A stretch of DNA of 26,944 bases from DATLFA01 sp039934635 (GCA_039934635.1 JBDTLT010000054.1:1-26944); one strand, 5' to 3'. Shown: positions 16,446 to 24,628, numbered from the stretch's first letter. Notes: a model not told the origin generated them from the sequence alone. Program-made: numbers and translations.

Positions 16446-17432
16446 TCAGGCCTTGCCGCGGGGGAGCAGGCCGATCGCGTGGTAAGCGCGTGTGAGTGTC
16501 ACCGATGCGACGGCCTCGGCTTTGGTCGCGCCTTTGTCCAACAGACGCGCCGTCTCGGCGGGGTCCGATGCGAGTTCGGCGTAGCGCGCTTGTATCGGCC
16601 GCACGGTCTCGATTACTGCTGCCGCGGTGTCTTTCTTGAGCGGCCCGTACTGCGAGTACGACGACGCCAGCGCGGCCGCCTCGCCGCCAGTGCACGCCGC
16701 AAGGATCGACAACAGGTTGGCGATGCCGGGCTTTTCGGCGACGTCGTAGCGAACATCGGTGTCGCTGTCGGTCACCGCCCGCATGACTTTGCGTTCGATG
16801 CTCTTGAGCGGCTCGAGAATGTCGATGGTGCCCTGCGGCGACGACTCGCTCTTGGACATCTTGCGCGTGGGATTCTGCAGGTCCATCACGCGGGCACCCG
16901 CCGGGGGGATCGCCGCTTCGGGGATGACGAAGGTCTCGCCGTAGCGACTGTTGAATCGGACCGCGATGTCGCGGGTTATCTCGATGTGCTGACGTTGGTC
17001 GTCACCCACGGGGACCCGCTCGGCGTCGTAGAGCAAGATGTCGGCCGCTTGGAGCGCCGGGTAGGTGAACAACCCGGCCGAGATGAAGTCGGCCCGGTCG
17101 GACTTGTCCTTGAACTGCGTCATACGCCGCAGTTCGCCGAAGCTGACCGTGCATTCGAGTAGCCAGCTGAGGTTGCTGTGGGCGGGCACGTGGCTTTGTA
17201 CGAACAGGGTGCACACGTCGGGGTCGAGCCCCGCCGCCATGAGCGTCATCGCCAACTCGAGGGTGCCGGAGCGCAGCTCAGCGGGGTCCTTGGGCAGGGT
17301 GAGGGCGTGCAGGTCGACGATCAGGTGGAACGATTCTTCGTTCTGGTCGCGAACCCAGTTGCGGATGGCGCCGAGCAGATTGCCCAGATGGACGTTGCCA
17401 GATGGCTGGATACCGGACAGGACGCGGGGCAT
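16446..17432 (-). CDS. trpS: Tryptophanyl-tRNA synthetase
   Basis: A protein of 328 residues, class I aminoacyl-tRNA synthetase. The HIGH-type motif is PSGNVHLGN (residues 10-18) and the KMSKS loop is residues 191-195. Other family marks are the HLIVDLHALTLP segment and YPALQAADILLYDA. The frame is open upstream to 17474, but synthetases of this family start with the M-x-R-VLSGIQPSG stretch, and a TACGAT box lies eight bases before ATG 17432, so this start is chosen. It charges tRNA-Trp with tryptophan. It is divergent from scpA across a 91-base promoter region. Confidence 0.96.
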   Translation of the reverse strand: MPRVLSGIQPSGNVHLGNLLGAIRNWVRDQNEESFHLIVDLHALTLPKDPAELRSGTLELAMTLMAAGLDPDVCTLFVQSHVPAHSNLSWLLECTVSFGELRRMTQFKDKSDRADFISAGLFTYPALQAADILLYDAERVPVGDDQRQHIEITRDIAVRFNSRYGETFVIPEAAIPPAGARVMDLQNPTRKMSKSESSPQGTIDILEPLKSIERKVMRAVTDSDTDVRYDVAEKPGIANLLSILAACTGGEAAALASSYSQYGPLKKDTAAAVIETVRPIQARYAELASDPAETARLLDKGATKAEAVASVTLTRAYHAIGLLPRGKA

Positions 17433-17440
17433 GGGGCCCG

Positions 17441-17446
17441 ATCGTA
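17441..17446 (-). promoter_or_regulatory. Candidate leaderless -10 box of trpS
   Basis: Read on the minus strand this is TACGAT, followed by eight bases and then the ATG. It fits TANNNT and the spacing seen at pyrG and aroH. No clear -35 hexamer. Confidence 0.42.
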
Positions 17447-17479
17447 CGGCGCGCCCACCTGTCGTCCGCCACATTTAGC

Positions 17480-17497
17480 CCGGATTCGCCAATCCGG
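17480..17497. promoter_or_regulatory. Perfect dyad in the trpS/scpA divergent promoter region
   Basis: CCGGATT-cgcc-AATCCGG is a perfect 7-base inverted repeat with a 4-base centre. It lies midway between the two divergent genes and covers the position where a -35 hexamer for scpA would fall (about 17489-17494). It could be an operator site or a chance hairpin. Confidence 0.35.
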
Positions 17498-17511
17498 CGG
17501 CCGGACCTGGC

Positions 17512-17517
17512 TATCGT
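17512..17517 (+). promoter_or_regulatory. Candidate leaderless -10 box of scpA
   Basis: TATCGT is followed by six bases and the GTG start at 17524. The AAGAG just before the start could alternatively be a weak ribosome site, so a leaderless start is likely but not certain. Confidence 0.4.
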
Positions 17518-17523
17518 CAAGAG

Positions 17524-18297
17524 GTGACCTATGCAGTGCAGACCCCCGTCTACGAGGGCCCGTTCGACCTGCTGCTCCACTTGATCCTGAGCGACGAGGT
17601 CGACGTCTACGAAGTCTCGTTGACCTCGATCGTCGACGCGTACCTGCGCGAGCTCGAGCTCATGGAGCACCTCAACCTCGAGGTCGCCACCGAGTTCTTG
17701 TTGATCGCGGCGACGCTCGTCGAGCTAAAGACCCGGCGCCTTCTGCCCGGCGACGACAACGTCGATCTCGACGACGAGTTCGGCCTCTGGGAAGAGCGCG
17801 ATCTGCTGCTGGCGCGCCTCGTCGAATGCAAGACGTTCAAAGACGCCGCGGTCGTCTTGGCCCAGCTTTCGTCGATGGCGTCGCGGTCCGCGCCGCGCCG
17901 CGCCGGTCTCGAAGATCGTTTCATCGGCCTCATGCCCGATCTGCTTGCCGGCGTCACGCCGCGCGACATTCACGCCGCGTTCCTACGGGCGGTTGCACCC
18001 AAGATCCAGCCCCACATCGACACCGAGCACATCGCTCCCATCCGGGCGTCGGTGGTCGACGCCGTCGAAGAGTTGATGGACGAGCTACCCCGCATCGGTT
18101 CGATCACGTTTCGCCGGCTCACCGCGAACTTCGTCGACCGCATCGAGATCGTGGTGCGCTTCCTCGCCATCTTGGAGATGTTCAAGCAAGGTCTCATCGA
18201 ACTCGAACAAGGCACGGTGTTCGGCGACATCAGCATCGAGTGGGTCGGCGATCGCGGCGGCGCCGATCTCGAGTCGATCGACGTCTACGACGGATAG
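17524..18297 (+). CDS. scpA: Segregation and condensation protein A
   Basis: A protein of 257 residues, the kleisin of the bacterial SMC condensin. The N-terminal hallmark YEGPFDLLLHLI follows the start at once, then the LELMEHLNLEVATEFLLIAA helices that bind the SMC neck, an ELKTRRLLP segment, and a C-terminal winged-helix part (SITFRRLTANFVDRIEIVVR, then FLAILEMFKQG). It acts with ScpB and SMC in chromosome organisation and segregation. GTG 17524 starts the long + strand run that ends with plsC. scpB follows six bases downstream. The ParA-like gene often found upstream in this neighbourhood is absent. Confidence 0.95.
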   Translation: MTYAVQTPVYEGPFDLLLHLILSDEVDVYEVSLTSIVDAYLRELELMEHLNLEVATEFLLIAATLVELKTRRLLPGDDNVDLDDEFGLWEERDLLLARLVECKTFKDAAVVLAQLSSMASRSAPRRAGLEDRFIGLMPDLLAGVTPRDIHAAFLRAVAPKIQPHIDTEHIAPIRASVVDAVEELMDELPRIGSITFRRLTANFVDRIEIVVRFLAILEMFKQGLIELEQGTVFGDISIEWVGDRGGADLESIDVYDG

Positions 18298-18303
18298 GCA
18301 GCC

Positions 18304-18930
18304 ATGACCAACAACGAGGCGCGGCGCGCCATCGAAGCAATCCTGATGGTGGCCGAAGAGCCGATCGATCCGGGCGTACTCGCGCAATTGACCGAGCAAC
18401 CCAAAGACCGTGTGATCGAGATCTGCGAACAGCTGGCCGAGCAATACGAAGCCGAAGAACGCGGTTTCGTGCTGGTGCGCATTGCCGGTGGGTTCCGCTT
18501 CCAGAGCCATCCCGATCTTGCGCCGTATGTCGAGCGATTCGTTCTCGACGGCAAGTCGGCGCGCCTCTCCGCCGCGGCACTCGAGACGTTGGCAATCATC
18601 GCCTACAAGCAACCGTTGTCGCGGGCACAGGTCGCGTCGATCCGCGGCGTCAACGTGGACTCGGTGATCCGCACGTTGGAAGTCCGCGGCTATGTCGCCG
18701 AGATCGGGCGCGACCCCGGCCCCGGCCAAGCGGCGTTGTTCGGCACGACCACGATGTTCCTCGAACGTCTCGGCCTCGACTCGCTCGACCAACTGCCGGC
18801 GCTCGGCGAGTTCGTACCGAGCTCCGACGTGATGGAGCAACTCGAACGCAGCTTGCGCGTCGATCCGATCGACGAGATCACCGTCACTGAATCCGACGCG
18901 GAATCCGTCACCGAATCCACCTCCGAGTAG
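18304..18930 (+). CDS. scpB: Segregation and condensation protein B
   Basis: A protein of 208 residues made of two winged-helix domains, with the family marks EAILMVAEEPIDPGVLAQL near the N-terminus, ERGFVLVRIAGGFRFQSHPD, ETLAIIAYKQPLSRAQVASI and the RGVNVDSVIRTLEVRGYV recognition region, then GRDPGPGQAALFGTT. ScpB dimers bind ScpA and regulate the SMC complex. The C-terminal tail is acidic and Ser/Thr-rich with repeated TES triplets. ATG 18304 follows GGATAGG six bases after the scpA stop, so the pair is co-transcribed. Confidence 0.95.
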   Translation: MTNNEARRAIEAILMVAEEPIDPGVLAQLTEQPKDRVIEICEQLAEQYEAEERGFVLVRIAGGFRFQSHPDLAPYVERFVLDGKSARLSAAALETLAIIAYKQPLSRAQVASIRGVNVDSVIRTLEVRGYVAEIGRDPGPGQAALFGTTTMFLERLGLDSLDQLPALGEFVPSSDVMEQLERSLRVDPIDEITVTESDAESVTESTSE

Positions 18931-18940
18931 TGCGGGGCAC

Positions 18941-19675
18941 GTGTCCGAACGTGTGCACAAGATCCTGGCCCGCGCCGGGGTTGCCAGCCGTCGCCGCTGC
19001 GAGGAGCTGATCGAGGACGGCCGGGTCGCGGTCAACGGGGTCGTTGTCGGCCTTGGCGCGCAACTCGACGTGAGCCGTGACATCGTCACCATCGATGGTG
19101 CGTTCGTCCCGCTCGCTCCCGATGCCGTTTATTACGTGCTCAACAAGCCGGCGGGCTATGTCACCACGGCGCACGACCCCGAGGGCCGTCCGACGGTCGT
19201 CGATCTCGTGCCGCCCGAGCCTCGGGTGTTCCCCGTCGGCCGGCTCGATCTCGATACCGAGGGCCTCTTGTTGCTCACCAACGACGGCGAGCTGACGCAT
19301 CGGCTCACGCACCCGTCGTTCGGCATCGAAAAGGAGTACCTCGCCGAGGTCGAGGGCACACCGACACGGGGCACGCTGCGCCAACTCCGCGAAGGCATCG
19401 AGCTCGAGGACGGCATGACCGCGCCGGCCAAGGTGTCGCTCGTGCACCCCAATCTGTTGCGCATCGCGATCCACGAAGGGCGCAATCGTCAAGTGCGCCG
19501 CATGTGCGCCGCGGTCGGTCATCCGGTGCTGCGGTTGGTGCGCGTGCGCATCGCGTCGCTCGTCACCGGAACGCTGGCGCCGGGCCAGTGGCGCCCGCTC
19601 GACGGCGACGAAGTGCGAGCACTGGCCGCGGCGGCCGCGGCTCCGACAGCTGGACCGCCACCGCGAGATCGGTAG
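18941..19675 (+). CDS. rluB: 23S rRNA pseudouridine synthase, RluB/RsuA family
   Basis: A protein of 244 residues. The S4 RNA-binding domain (VHKILARAGVASRRRCEELI) is followed by the pseudouridine synthase core with catalytic Asp103 in GRLDLDTEGLLLLTNDGEL, and EGRNRQVRRMC near the C-terminus. The family isomerises a uridine in 23S rRNA (RluB) or 16S rRNA (RsuA); the position after scpB matches the RluB-type gene of actinobacteria. GTG 18941 is ten bases after the scpB stop with GGGG before it. The TAG stop forms the first half of a predicted -10 box for the next gene. Confidence 0.93.
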   Translation: MSERVHKILARAGVASRRRCEELIEDGRVAVNGVVVGLGAQLDVSRDIVTIDGAFVPLAPDAVYYVLNKPAGYVTTAHDPEGRPTVVDLVPPEPRVFPVGRLDLDTEGLLLLTNDGELTHRLTHPSFGIEKEYLAEVEGTPTRGTLRQLREGIELEDGMTAPAKVSLVHPNLLRIAIHEGRNRQVRRMCAAVGHPVLRLVRVRIASLVTGTLAPGQWRPLDGDEVRALAAAAAAPTAGPPPRDR

Positions 19676-19678
19676 GCT
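19673..19678 (+). promoter_or_regulatory. Candidate leaderless -10 box of aroH, overlapping the rluB stop
   Basis: TAGGCT lies eight bases before GTG 19687, the same spacing as at pyrG, and its first three bases are the rluB stop codon. This would give the aromatic genes an internal promoter. Confidence 0.42.
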
Positions 19679-19686
19679 GGCTCGCT

Positions 19687-20064
19687 GTGTCTCGATCAGT
19701 CCGCGCGATTCGCGGCGCCACCACCCTCGATGCCGACACGCGTGAGCAGATGGTGGAGCGCGTCACCACATTGCTGGCCGACATGTTCAGCCGCAATCAC
19801 GTCGACCTCGACGACGTCATCAGCATCTTCTTCACGGCCACCGACGACCTGCATTGCATGTTCCCCGCGGAGGCCGCCCGCACGATGGGTCTGTCCGATA
19901 TCCCGTTGATGTGTGCCCGGGAACTCGATATCACCGGGGGCATGCCACGGTGTGTTCGGGTGATGGCGCAGGTCGAGTCGCACCATGCCCGGTCGGCGGT
20001 CGAGCACATCTACCACGGCGACGCCCGCAGCCTGCGACCCGACATTTCTCCGAGCGATCGATGA
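19687..20064 (+). CDS. aroH: Monofunctional chorismate mutase, AroH class
   Basis: A protein of 125 residues that converts chorismate to prephenate. It aligns by eye with Bacillus subtilis AroH along its length: IRGATTL with active-site Arg9, TATDDLHCMFPAEAAR, CARELDITGGMPRCVRVM with the Glu and Arg that line the active site, and a C-terminal HIY...LRPDI. This is the trimeric pseudo-alpha/beta-barrel class, not the all-helical AroQ class. The frame is open upstream to 19504 inside rluB, but the family begins at the short V-x-x-x-x-R-AIRGATT segment, so GTG 19687 is chosen. It feeds tyrA, whose ATG overlaps its stop (ATGA). Confidence 0.95.
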   Translation: MSRSVRAIRGATTLDADTREQMVERVTTLLADMFSRNHVDLDDVISIFFTATDDLHCMFPAEAARTMGLSDIPLMCARELDITGGMPRCVRVMAQVESHHARSAVEHIYHGDARSLRPDISPSDR

Positions 20065-21119
20065 GCCCGCGGGCGACGGTCGTCGGCACCGGTCTCATCG
20101 GTGGTTCGATCGGGCTGGCGTTGCGTTCTCGCGGGTGGCGCGTGTCGGGGGTCGACCGCGACGACCAACGCCTGGAGCGGGCGCGGGCGGTGGGCGCCAT
20201 CGACGCCATCGGCTTCGATGCCGAAAGCGAGCTCACGTTCATCGCGACGCCCGTGGGTGTCATCGCCGAGGCGGCCAAGCAGGCGCTGCGCGAGACACGT
20301 GGGCTGGTCACCGATGTCGGTTCGGTCAAGGCGCCCATCGCGCGCCTTGTCGACGACGGTCGCTTCATCGGCGGCCATCCGATGGCCGGGTCCGAACAAG
20401 ACGGCCTCGACGGTGCCAATCCGATGATGTTCGAAGGCGCGGTGTGGGTGTTGACTCCGTCGGGTCCCGTCGATGATGCGTCGTTCACGCGTGTGCGCAA
20501 CGTCGTGTCGTCCTTCGGCGCCGATGTCGTCGTGATGCCGCCCGAACGTCACGACGCGCTGGTCGCGGTCGTTTCGCACGTGCCCCATCTCACGGCGGTG
20601 ACCTTGATGCGCCTGGCGCAGGGACGCAGCCAGGAGCACGGCGCACTGTTGCGGCTGGCGGCCGGCGGCTTTCGCGACATGACGCGCGTCGCCGCGGGAC
20701 ATCCGGCGATATGGCCCGACATTTGTGCGCAGAACCGCGATGCCATCATCGATGTGCTCGACGAATTGATCGGTTCGTTGAGCAGCGTGCGGCGCATCGT
20801 CGCCGAAGGTGACCGCGATGCACTGATGGAGCGGCTCGAAAAGGCACGCGCCGCCCGGCTCAATTTGCCCAGCTCCGCGCCGCGCCCGTCCGACCTCGTC
20901 GAGATGCGCGTGCCGATACCTGATCGCAAAGGCGAGATCGCGACCGTCGCGACATTGGCGACAGATCTCGGTGTCAACATCTACGACCTCGAGATCGCGC
21001 ACTCGAGCGAAGGGCAGCAGGGCGTGCTCATTCTCGTGATCGACGCGGGGCAGGGCGATCGCATGCGTGACGGGCTCATCGCGCGCGGGTATCGACCGTC
21101 GGTGCAGTCGCTCGAATGA
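20061..21119 (+). CDS. tyrA: Prephenate dehydrogenase with C-terminal ACT domain
   Basis: A protein of 352 residues that oxidatively decarboxylates prephenate to 4-hydroxyphenylpyruvate in tyrosine synthesis. The Rossmann nucleotide site VVGTGLIGGSIG is at residues 7-18, then TDVGSVKAPI and IGGHPMAGSEQDG, the catalytic-histidine segments of the TyrA family. Residues about 275-350 (VEMRVPIPDRKGEIATVATL onward) form an ACT domain, which usually gives feedback control by tyrosine. It directly follows chorismate mutase, which supplies its substrate, and overlaps both neighbours by four bases. Confidence 0.95.
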   Translation: MSPRATVVGTGLIGGSIGLALRSRGWRVSGVDRDDQRLERARAVGAIDAIGFDAESELTFIATPVGVIAEAAKQALRETRGLVTDVGSVKAPIARLVDDGRFIGGHPMAGSEQDGLDGANPMMFEGAVWVLTPSGPVDDASFTRVRNVVSSFGADVVVMPPERHDALVAVVSHVPHLTAVTLMRLAQGRSQEHGALLRLAAGGFRDMTRVAAGHPAIWPDICAQNRDAIIDVLDELIGSLSSVRRIVAEGDRDALMERLEKARAARLNLPSSAPRPSDLVEMRVPIPDRKGEIATVATLATDLGVNIYDLEIAHSSEGQQGVLILVIDAGQGDRMRDGLIARGYRPSVQSLE

Positions 21120-22432
21120 CGACGCGTTCCGATCCCGGCGAGTGGTGGCCGGCGCCGTTGGCCGATCAGCCGGTCTCCGCGTACGTCACGCTTCCCGGGT
21201 CCAAGTCGATCACCAACCGGGCCCTCGTTCTCGCAACGTTGGCGCAGTCGCCGTCGGTCATCCGCCGCCCGCTCATCGCCCGTGACACCGAACTGATGAT
21301 GCACGCGCTGCTGGCCATGGGCGTGTTCGTGGCGCGTCAGGAGGACGGCGACGATCTGTTGATCGTGCCCGAAGGTCTGCGCGGCCCGGCGCGCGTCGAC
21401 GTAGGCAATGCGGGCACCGTCATGCGGTTCTTGTTGCCGGTCGCCGCGCTGGCCAATGGCGACATCGCATTCGACGGCGACGCCCGATCGCACGAGCGGC
21501 CGCTCGGTCCGGTGATCGACGCGTTGCACGCGTTGGGTGTCGAGGTCGACCACGGAGGTCGACGCGCACTGCCGCTTGTTGTGCACGGTCATGGTTTCGT
21601 CGGCAGCGCGGGTTCGGACGAACGCATCGTCGAGATCGATGCCTCTGCCTCGAGTCAGTTCGTCAGCGCGCTGTTGCTCTCGGCACCGCGCTTCGCCCAG
21701 CCATTGGTGATCCGCCATGTCGGTCCACCGGTGCCGTCACAGCCGCACATCGACATGACCGTCGAGATGTTGCGCGAGTGCGGTGTGGTCGTCGATACGA
21801 CACAGGCCGACGAGTGGCGCGTCGAGCCCACTGAGTTCGAGGGATTCGAGTTGACGGTCGAGCCCGATCTTTCGAATGCCGCAGCGTTCCTCGCGGCCGC
21901 GATGGTCACTGCGGGCACGGTGACGGTCGAGGGTTGGCCCGAGCGCACGACCCAGGCGGGTGATCGACTACGTGAGCTGTTCCGCGCCATGGGCGCGCAG
22001 GTCGAGCTGTCTGACGAGGGCTTGGTTTTGCGCGGTCCCGCCAGCATCGCGCCGATCGACGTCGACCTCCACGACACGGGCGAGTTGGCTCCGGTAGTCG
22101 CCGCGGTGTGCGCGCGGGCGAGTGGTCCGTCGACATTGCGCGGCATCGCGCACTTGCGGTTGCACGAGACCGACCGCTTGTCCGCACTGGCCCGTGAGTT
22201 GAGTGCGCTGGGCGCGCTGGTCACCGAACGGCCCGACGGTTTGCGCATCGATCCGGCGCCGTTGCACGGTGCGCCGTTCGCCACCTACGACGATCACCGC
22301 CTGGCCACTGCGGCGGCGGTGCTCGGGCTCGTCGTGCCCGGAGTCACGGTGCAGGACATCGCCACGACGGCCAAGACTCTTCCTGATTTCGTGACACGAT
22401 GGCGCACCATGCTCGACGAGAGGCGGCGATGA
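21116..22432 (+). CDS. aroA: 3-phosphoshikimate 1-carboxyvinyltransferase (EPSP synthase)
   Basis: A protein of 438 residues. It joins phosphoenolpyruvate and shikimate 3-phosphate to form EPSP, the step before chorismate synthase. Motifs: LPGSKSITNRAL with Lys30, Ser31 and Arg35; GNAGTVMRF at 97-105; the ASASSQFVSALLL and PHIDMTVEML segments; and the C-terminal DDHRLATAAAVLGL. The sequence is full length and all these residues are intact. The start overlaps the tyrA stop and its own stop overlaps the cmk start (both ATGA), so it is within a tightly coupled operon. Confidence 0.96.
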   Translation: MTTRSDPGEWWPAPLADQPVSAYVTLPGSKSITNRALVLATLAQSPSVIRRPLIARDTELMMHALLAMGVFVARQEDGDDLLIVPEGLRGPARVDVGNAGTVMRFLLPVAALANGDIAFDGDARSHERPLGPVIDALHALGVEVDHGGRRALPLVVHGHGFVGSAGSDERIVEIDASASSQFVSALLLSAPRFAQPLVIRHVGPPVPSQPHIDMTVEMLRECGVVVDTTQADEWRVEPTEFEGFELTVEPDLSNAAAFLAAAMVTAGTVTVEGWPERTTQAGDRLRELFRAMGAQVELSDEGLVLRGPASIAPIDVDLHDTGELAPVVAAVCARASGPSTLRGIAHLRLHETDRLSALARELSALGALVTERPDGLRIDPAPLHGAPFATYDDHRLATAAAVLGLVVPGVTVQDIATTAKTLPDFVTRWRTMLDERRR

Positions 22433-23085
22433 CAGTGACCGATGACAAAGCTTCGCGACGGGTCGTGGCCATCGATGGTCCGGCCGGCACGGGCAAGTCG
22501 ACGATCGCCAAAGAACTCGCGAAGACTCTGGGGCTGCCCTACCTCGACACCGGCGCGATGTTTCGGGCGATCACGTTTGCGGCGCTATCGCGCGATGTCG
22601 ATCCTGACGATGCCGAACGCGTCGCGTCGATCGCCGAGACGGCCGAGATCGTGATCGACGACGACAACGTGCATGTCGACGGTGTCGATGCGACCGTCGA
22701 GATCCGTGGTCCCGAAGTGACTCGCGCAGTGTCGATCGTCGCCGCCAATCCCAAGGTCCGCAACGAATTGCGGGCGCAGCAACGCGAGTGGGTGCGCAAG
22801 CGGGGCGGGGGAGTGGTCGAAGGGCGCGACATCGGCACGGTCGTGTTTCCCGATGCGTCGCTCAAGGTGTATCTCACGGCGCGGCCCGAGGTGCGAGCGG
22901 CGCGGCGCGCCAAAGAAGTCAGCGATCTCGACTACGCGACCGTCGCCGCCGATCTCGCCCGCCGCGACGCGCTCGATCAGGGGCGCACCCACGATCCGCT
23001 GATGGTCGCCGATGATGCGGTCGTCATCGACACGAGCGACATGACGATCGCCGAGATCGTTGCCGATCTGGTGCAGCGCCTGTGA
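22429..23085 (+). CDS. cmk: Cytidylate kinase
   Basis: A protein of 218 residues that phosphorylates CMP and dCMP. The P-loop GPAGTGKST is residues 17-25, followed by LPYLDTGAMFRAITF, the GPEVTRAVSIVAANPKVR segment of the CMP-binding insert, and VEGRDIGTVVFPDA. ATG 22429 overlaps the aroA stop; the frame is open to 22399, but the overlap start gives the usual short N-terminus. aroA-cmk pairing is widespread in bacteria. The stop overlaps the plsC-like GTG by four bases. Confidence 0.96.
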   Translation: MTVTDDKASRRVVAIDGPAGTGKSTIAKELAKTLGLPYLDTGAMFRAITFAALSRDVDPDDAERVASIAETAEIVIDDDNVHVDGVDATVEIRGPEVTRAVSIVAANPKVRNELRAQQREWVRKRGGGVVEGRDIGTVVFPDASLKVYLTARPEVRAARRAKEVSDLDYATVAADLARRDALDQGRTHDPLMVADDAVVIDTSDMTIAEIVADLVQRL

Positions 23086-23759
23086 GTGCCGAGGCTCGCG
23101 TCGGCGGCGACATGACGCTCGTCGACCGCATCGTCTATTACACATGTCGCACGCTCATCGTATGGATTGGCGCAATCGCGTTTCGCGTGCGCGTCGAGGG
23201 TCGTGAAAATGTGCCGCGCACCGGCGGGTGCGTCATAGCGCCGGTGCACCGCTCCAATTTCGACACGCCGATCCTCGGGTGTATCACGCGCCGGCGCATG
23301 CGCTACATGGGTAAGGACACGCTGTGGAACAAGAAGTACATGGCGTGGTTCGTGTCGGCCCTCGGTGGGTTTCCGGTCGTGCGGGGCACGGCTGATCGCG
23401 AAGCGCTGCGCTCGTGTCAGGCAGTGCTCGAGCGGGGTGAGCCGCTCGTGATGTTTCCCGAAGGCACTCGCAAGTCAGGCCCGGTCGTGCAAGAGATCTT
23501 CGACGGCCCCGCCTTTGTGGCGAGCCGCGCCGGCGTACCGATCGTGCCCGTCGGCATCGGCGGGTCAGAGCGTGTGATGCCCAGAGGATCGAAGTGGATC
23601 CGGCCGAAGAAAGTCGTGTTGATCGTGGGCAAGCCGATCGTGCCCCCTCATATCGAAGGGCGCGTGCCGCGGCGGGTCGTGACCGAACTCACCGAACAAC
23701 TGCACCAGTCGCTGCAGCAACTCTTCGATGAGGCAGATGTCAAGGCCGGCGCCCGGTGA
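23082..23759 (+). CDS. 1-acyl-sn-glycerol-3-phosphate acyltransferase (PlsC family)
   Basis: A protein of 225 residues. The acyltransferase HX4D box is HRSNFD (His56, Asp61), and the glycerophosphate-binding FPEGTR motif is near 125-130, with VGIGGSERVMPRG and GKPIVPP further on. An N-terminal hydrophobic stretch (about 18-35, TCRTLIVWIGAIAFRV) suggests membrane association. It would acylate lysophosphatidate in phospholipid synthesis. GTG 23082 overlaps the cmk stop; an internal ATG at 23112 is a possible alternative start. cmk-plsC-ispH is a known bacterial order, but here the next + strand gene is missing and the frame runs 20 bases into a convergent gene. Confidence 0.92.
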   Translation: MSAEARVGGDMTLVDRIVYYTCRTLIVWIGAIAFRVRVEGRENVPRTGGCVIAPVHRSNFDTPILGCITRRRMRYMGKDTLWNKKYMAWFVSALGGFPVVRGTADREALRSCQAVLERGEPLVMFPEGTRKSGPVVQEIFDGPAFVASRAGVPIVPVGIGGSERVMPRGSKWIRPKKVVLIVGKPIVPPHIEGRVPRRVVTELTEQLHQSLQQLFDEADVKAGAR

Positions 23760-24312
23760 GGTCGAGCAGCCGGTCTTGCCGCGGAGCGTCGTCGCTCACC
23801 TGACCCGACGGCCCGCTGCCGAACACGCCCGAGTTGGCGATCATCGGGCGCATCGGCGAAATCGATTTCCACAGCTCTTGCACGAGCGCGTCGTCGAGCA
23901 TTTCGTCGGCACCGATCGCTCGCGCCAGGTCCCAGCCGTGCAGCGCGTAGTCGCCGATGCGAAAGCCGAGCAACTGCGGGCACGACATGTCCATGCCGGC
24001 GGGGTGCGCGATGGTGCGCTCGAACGCGCCGGGTTCCGCGAACGCGGCCGCGATCTCGTCGGCCTCGGCGTCGAATGCCGCGACGGCGTCGTCGCCGAGG
24101 TCGACGGTCTTGCGGATCGCGGTGGCCTCTTCGCGCGTCGCCCCTCGCACGAGCGCCGCCGACATGCGGTCGCCGCCCACCACGTGGATCACGAGGTCGC
24201 GGACCGTCCAGCCGTCGCAAGGGGTCGGTCGTTGCCAGTCGGCTGCGGTCACCAGGCGCAGGCGCCGGGCGAATTCGGATCGGGCGATGGCGAGTGTCTC
24301 GAGCGGTTCCAT
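23740..24312 (-). CDS. DinB / mycothiol-dependent isomerase-like family protein
   Basis: A protein of 190 residues of the actinobacterial DinB-like four-helix family (TIGR03086 type). Marks are TPCDGWTVRDLVIHVVGGD near the N-terminus, with a likely metal-binding histidine, and LGFRIGDYALHGWDLARAIG in the C-terminal half. Family members bind a divalent metal and some are mycothiol-dependent transferases or isomerases; the substrate here is unknown. The frame is open upstream to 24396, but that part is Pro/Arg-rich and unlike the family; ATG 24312 has a TAAAAT box seven bases before it. The last 20 bases overlap the end of the convergent plsC-like gene. Confidence 0.85.
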   Translation of the reverse strand: MEPLETLAIARSEFARRLRLVTAADWQRPTPCDGWTVRDLVIHVVGGDRMSAALVRGATREEATAIRKTVDLGDDAVAAFDAEADEIAAAFAEPGAFERTIAHPAGMDMSCPQLLGFRIGDYALHGWDLARAIGADEMLDDALVQELWKSISPMRPMIANSGVFGSGPSGQVSDDAPRQDRLLDLTGRRP

Positions 24313-24319
24313 GGCCGAG

Positions 24320-24325
24320 ATTTTA
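24320..24325 (-). promoter_or_regulatory. Candidate leaderless -10 box of the DinB-like gene
   Basis: Read on the minus strand this is TAAAAT followed by seven bases and the ATG at 24312. It is AT-rich in a very GC-rich background and supports the shorter start. Confidence 0.5.
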
Positions 24326-24474
24326 GAGACGCAAGCATGCCAGTCGCGACGCGGCCCCCACGGGGGTGGCGGTGCGTGCCCGGCCTGCCCTTTCATGCCG
24401 CCTGCTCATTCTCCGGTGACGAAATGAAATCGCAAACGAGTGGTGCTCACACCGCGGCCCCACGTTCTCTCGAA

Positions 24475-24505
24475 GCCGAAAAGCACGCGAGCCGTGCTTT
24501 TCGGC
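24475..24505. terminator. Strong hairpin, probable bidirectional terminator A
   Basis: GCCGAAAAGCACG and CGTGCTTTTCGGC form a perfect 13-base stem around the loop CGAGC. The A-rich left and T-rich right arms give a terminator shape in both directions. It lies 163 bases upstream of the DinB-like start, so it is not placed as that gene's own terminator. It marks the left edge of the palindrome-rich gap that holds repeat copy 2. Confidence 0.6.
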
Positions 24506-24545
24506 CCGGAGAACGGAACTCGTGAAATCGGACGGCGCGCCCGGC

Positions 24546-24578
24546 GTCCCCGCGGGGACATTTCTGACGGAGCGTCAG
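24546..24578. repeat. Two adjacent short palindromes
   Basis: GTCCCCGCGGGGAC (24546-24559) is a perfect 14-base palindrome. Four bases later CTGACG-GAG-CGTCAG (24564-24578) is a perfect 6-base stem with a 3-base loop. No coding reading is convincing here; they add to the dyad density of the intergenic gap 24313-24922. Confidence 0.5.
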
Positions 24579-24628
24579 GTTGGTGTGACGCCGGCGGGCG
24601 ACGAAAATCGCGCGGCGATCGCGACGAC

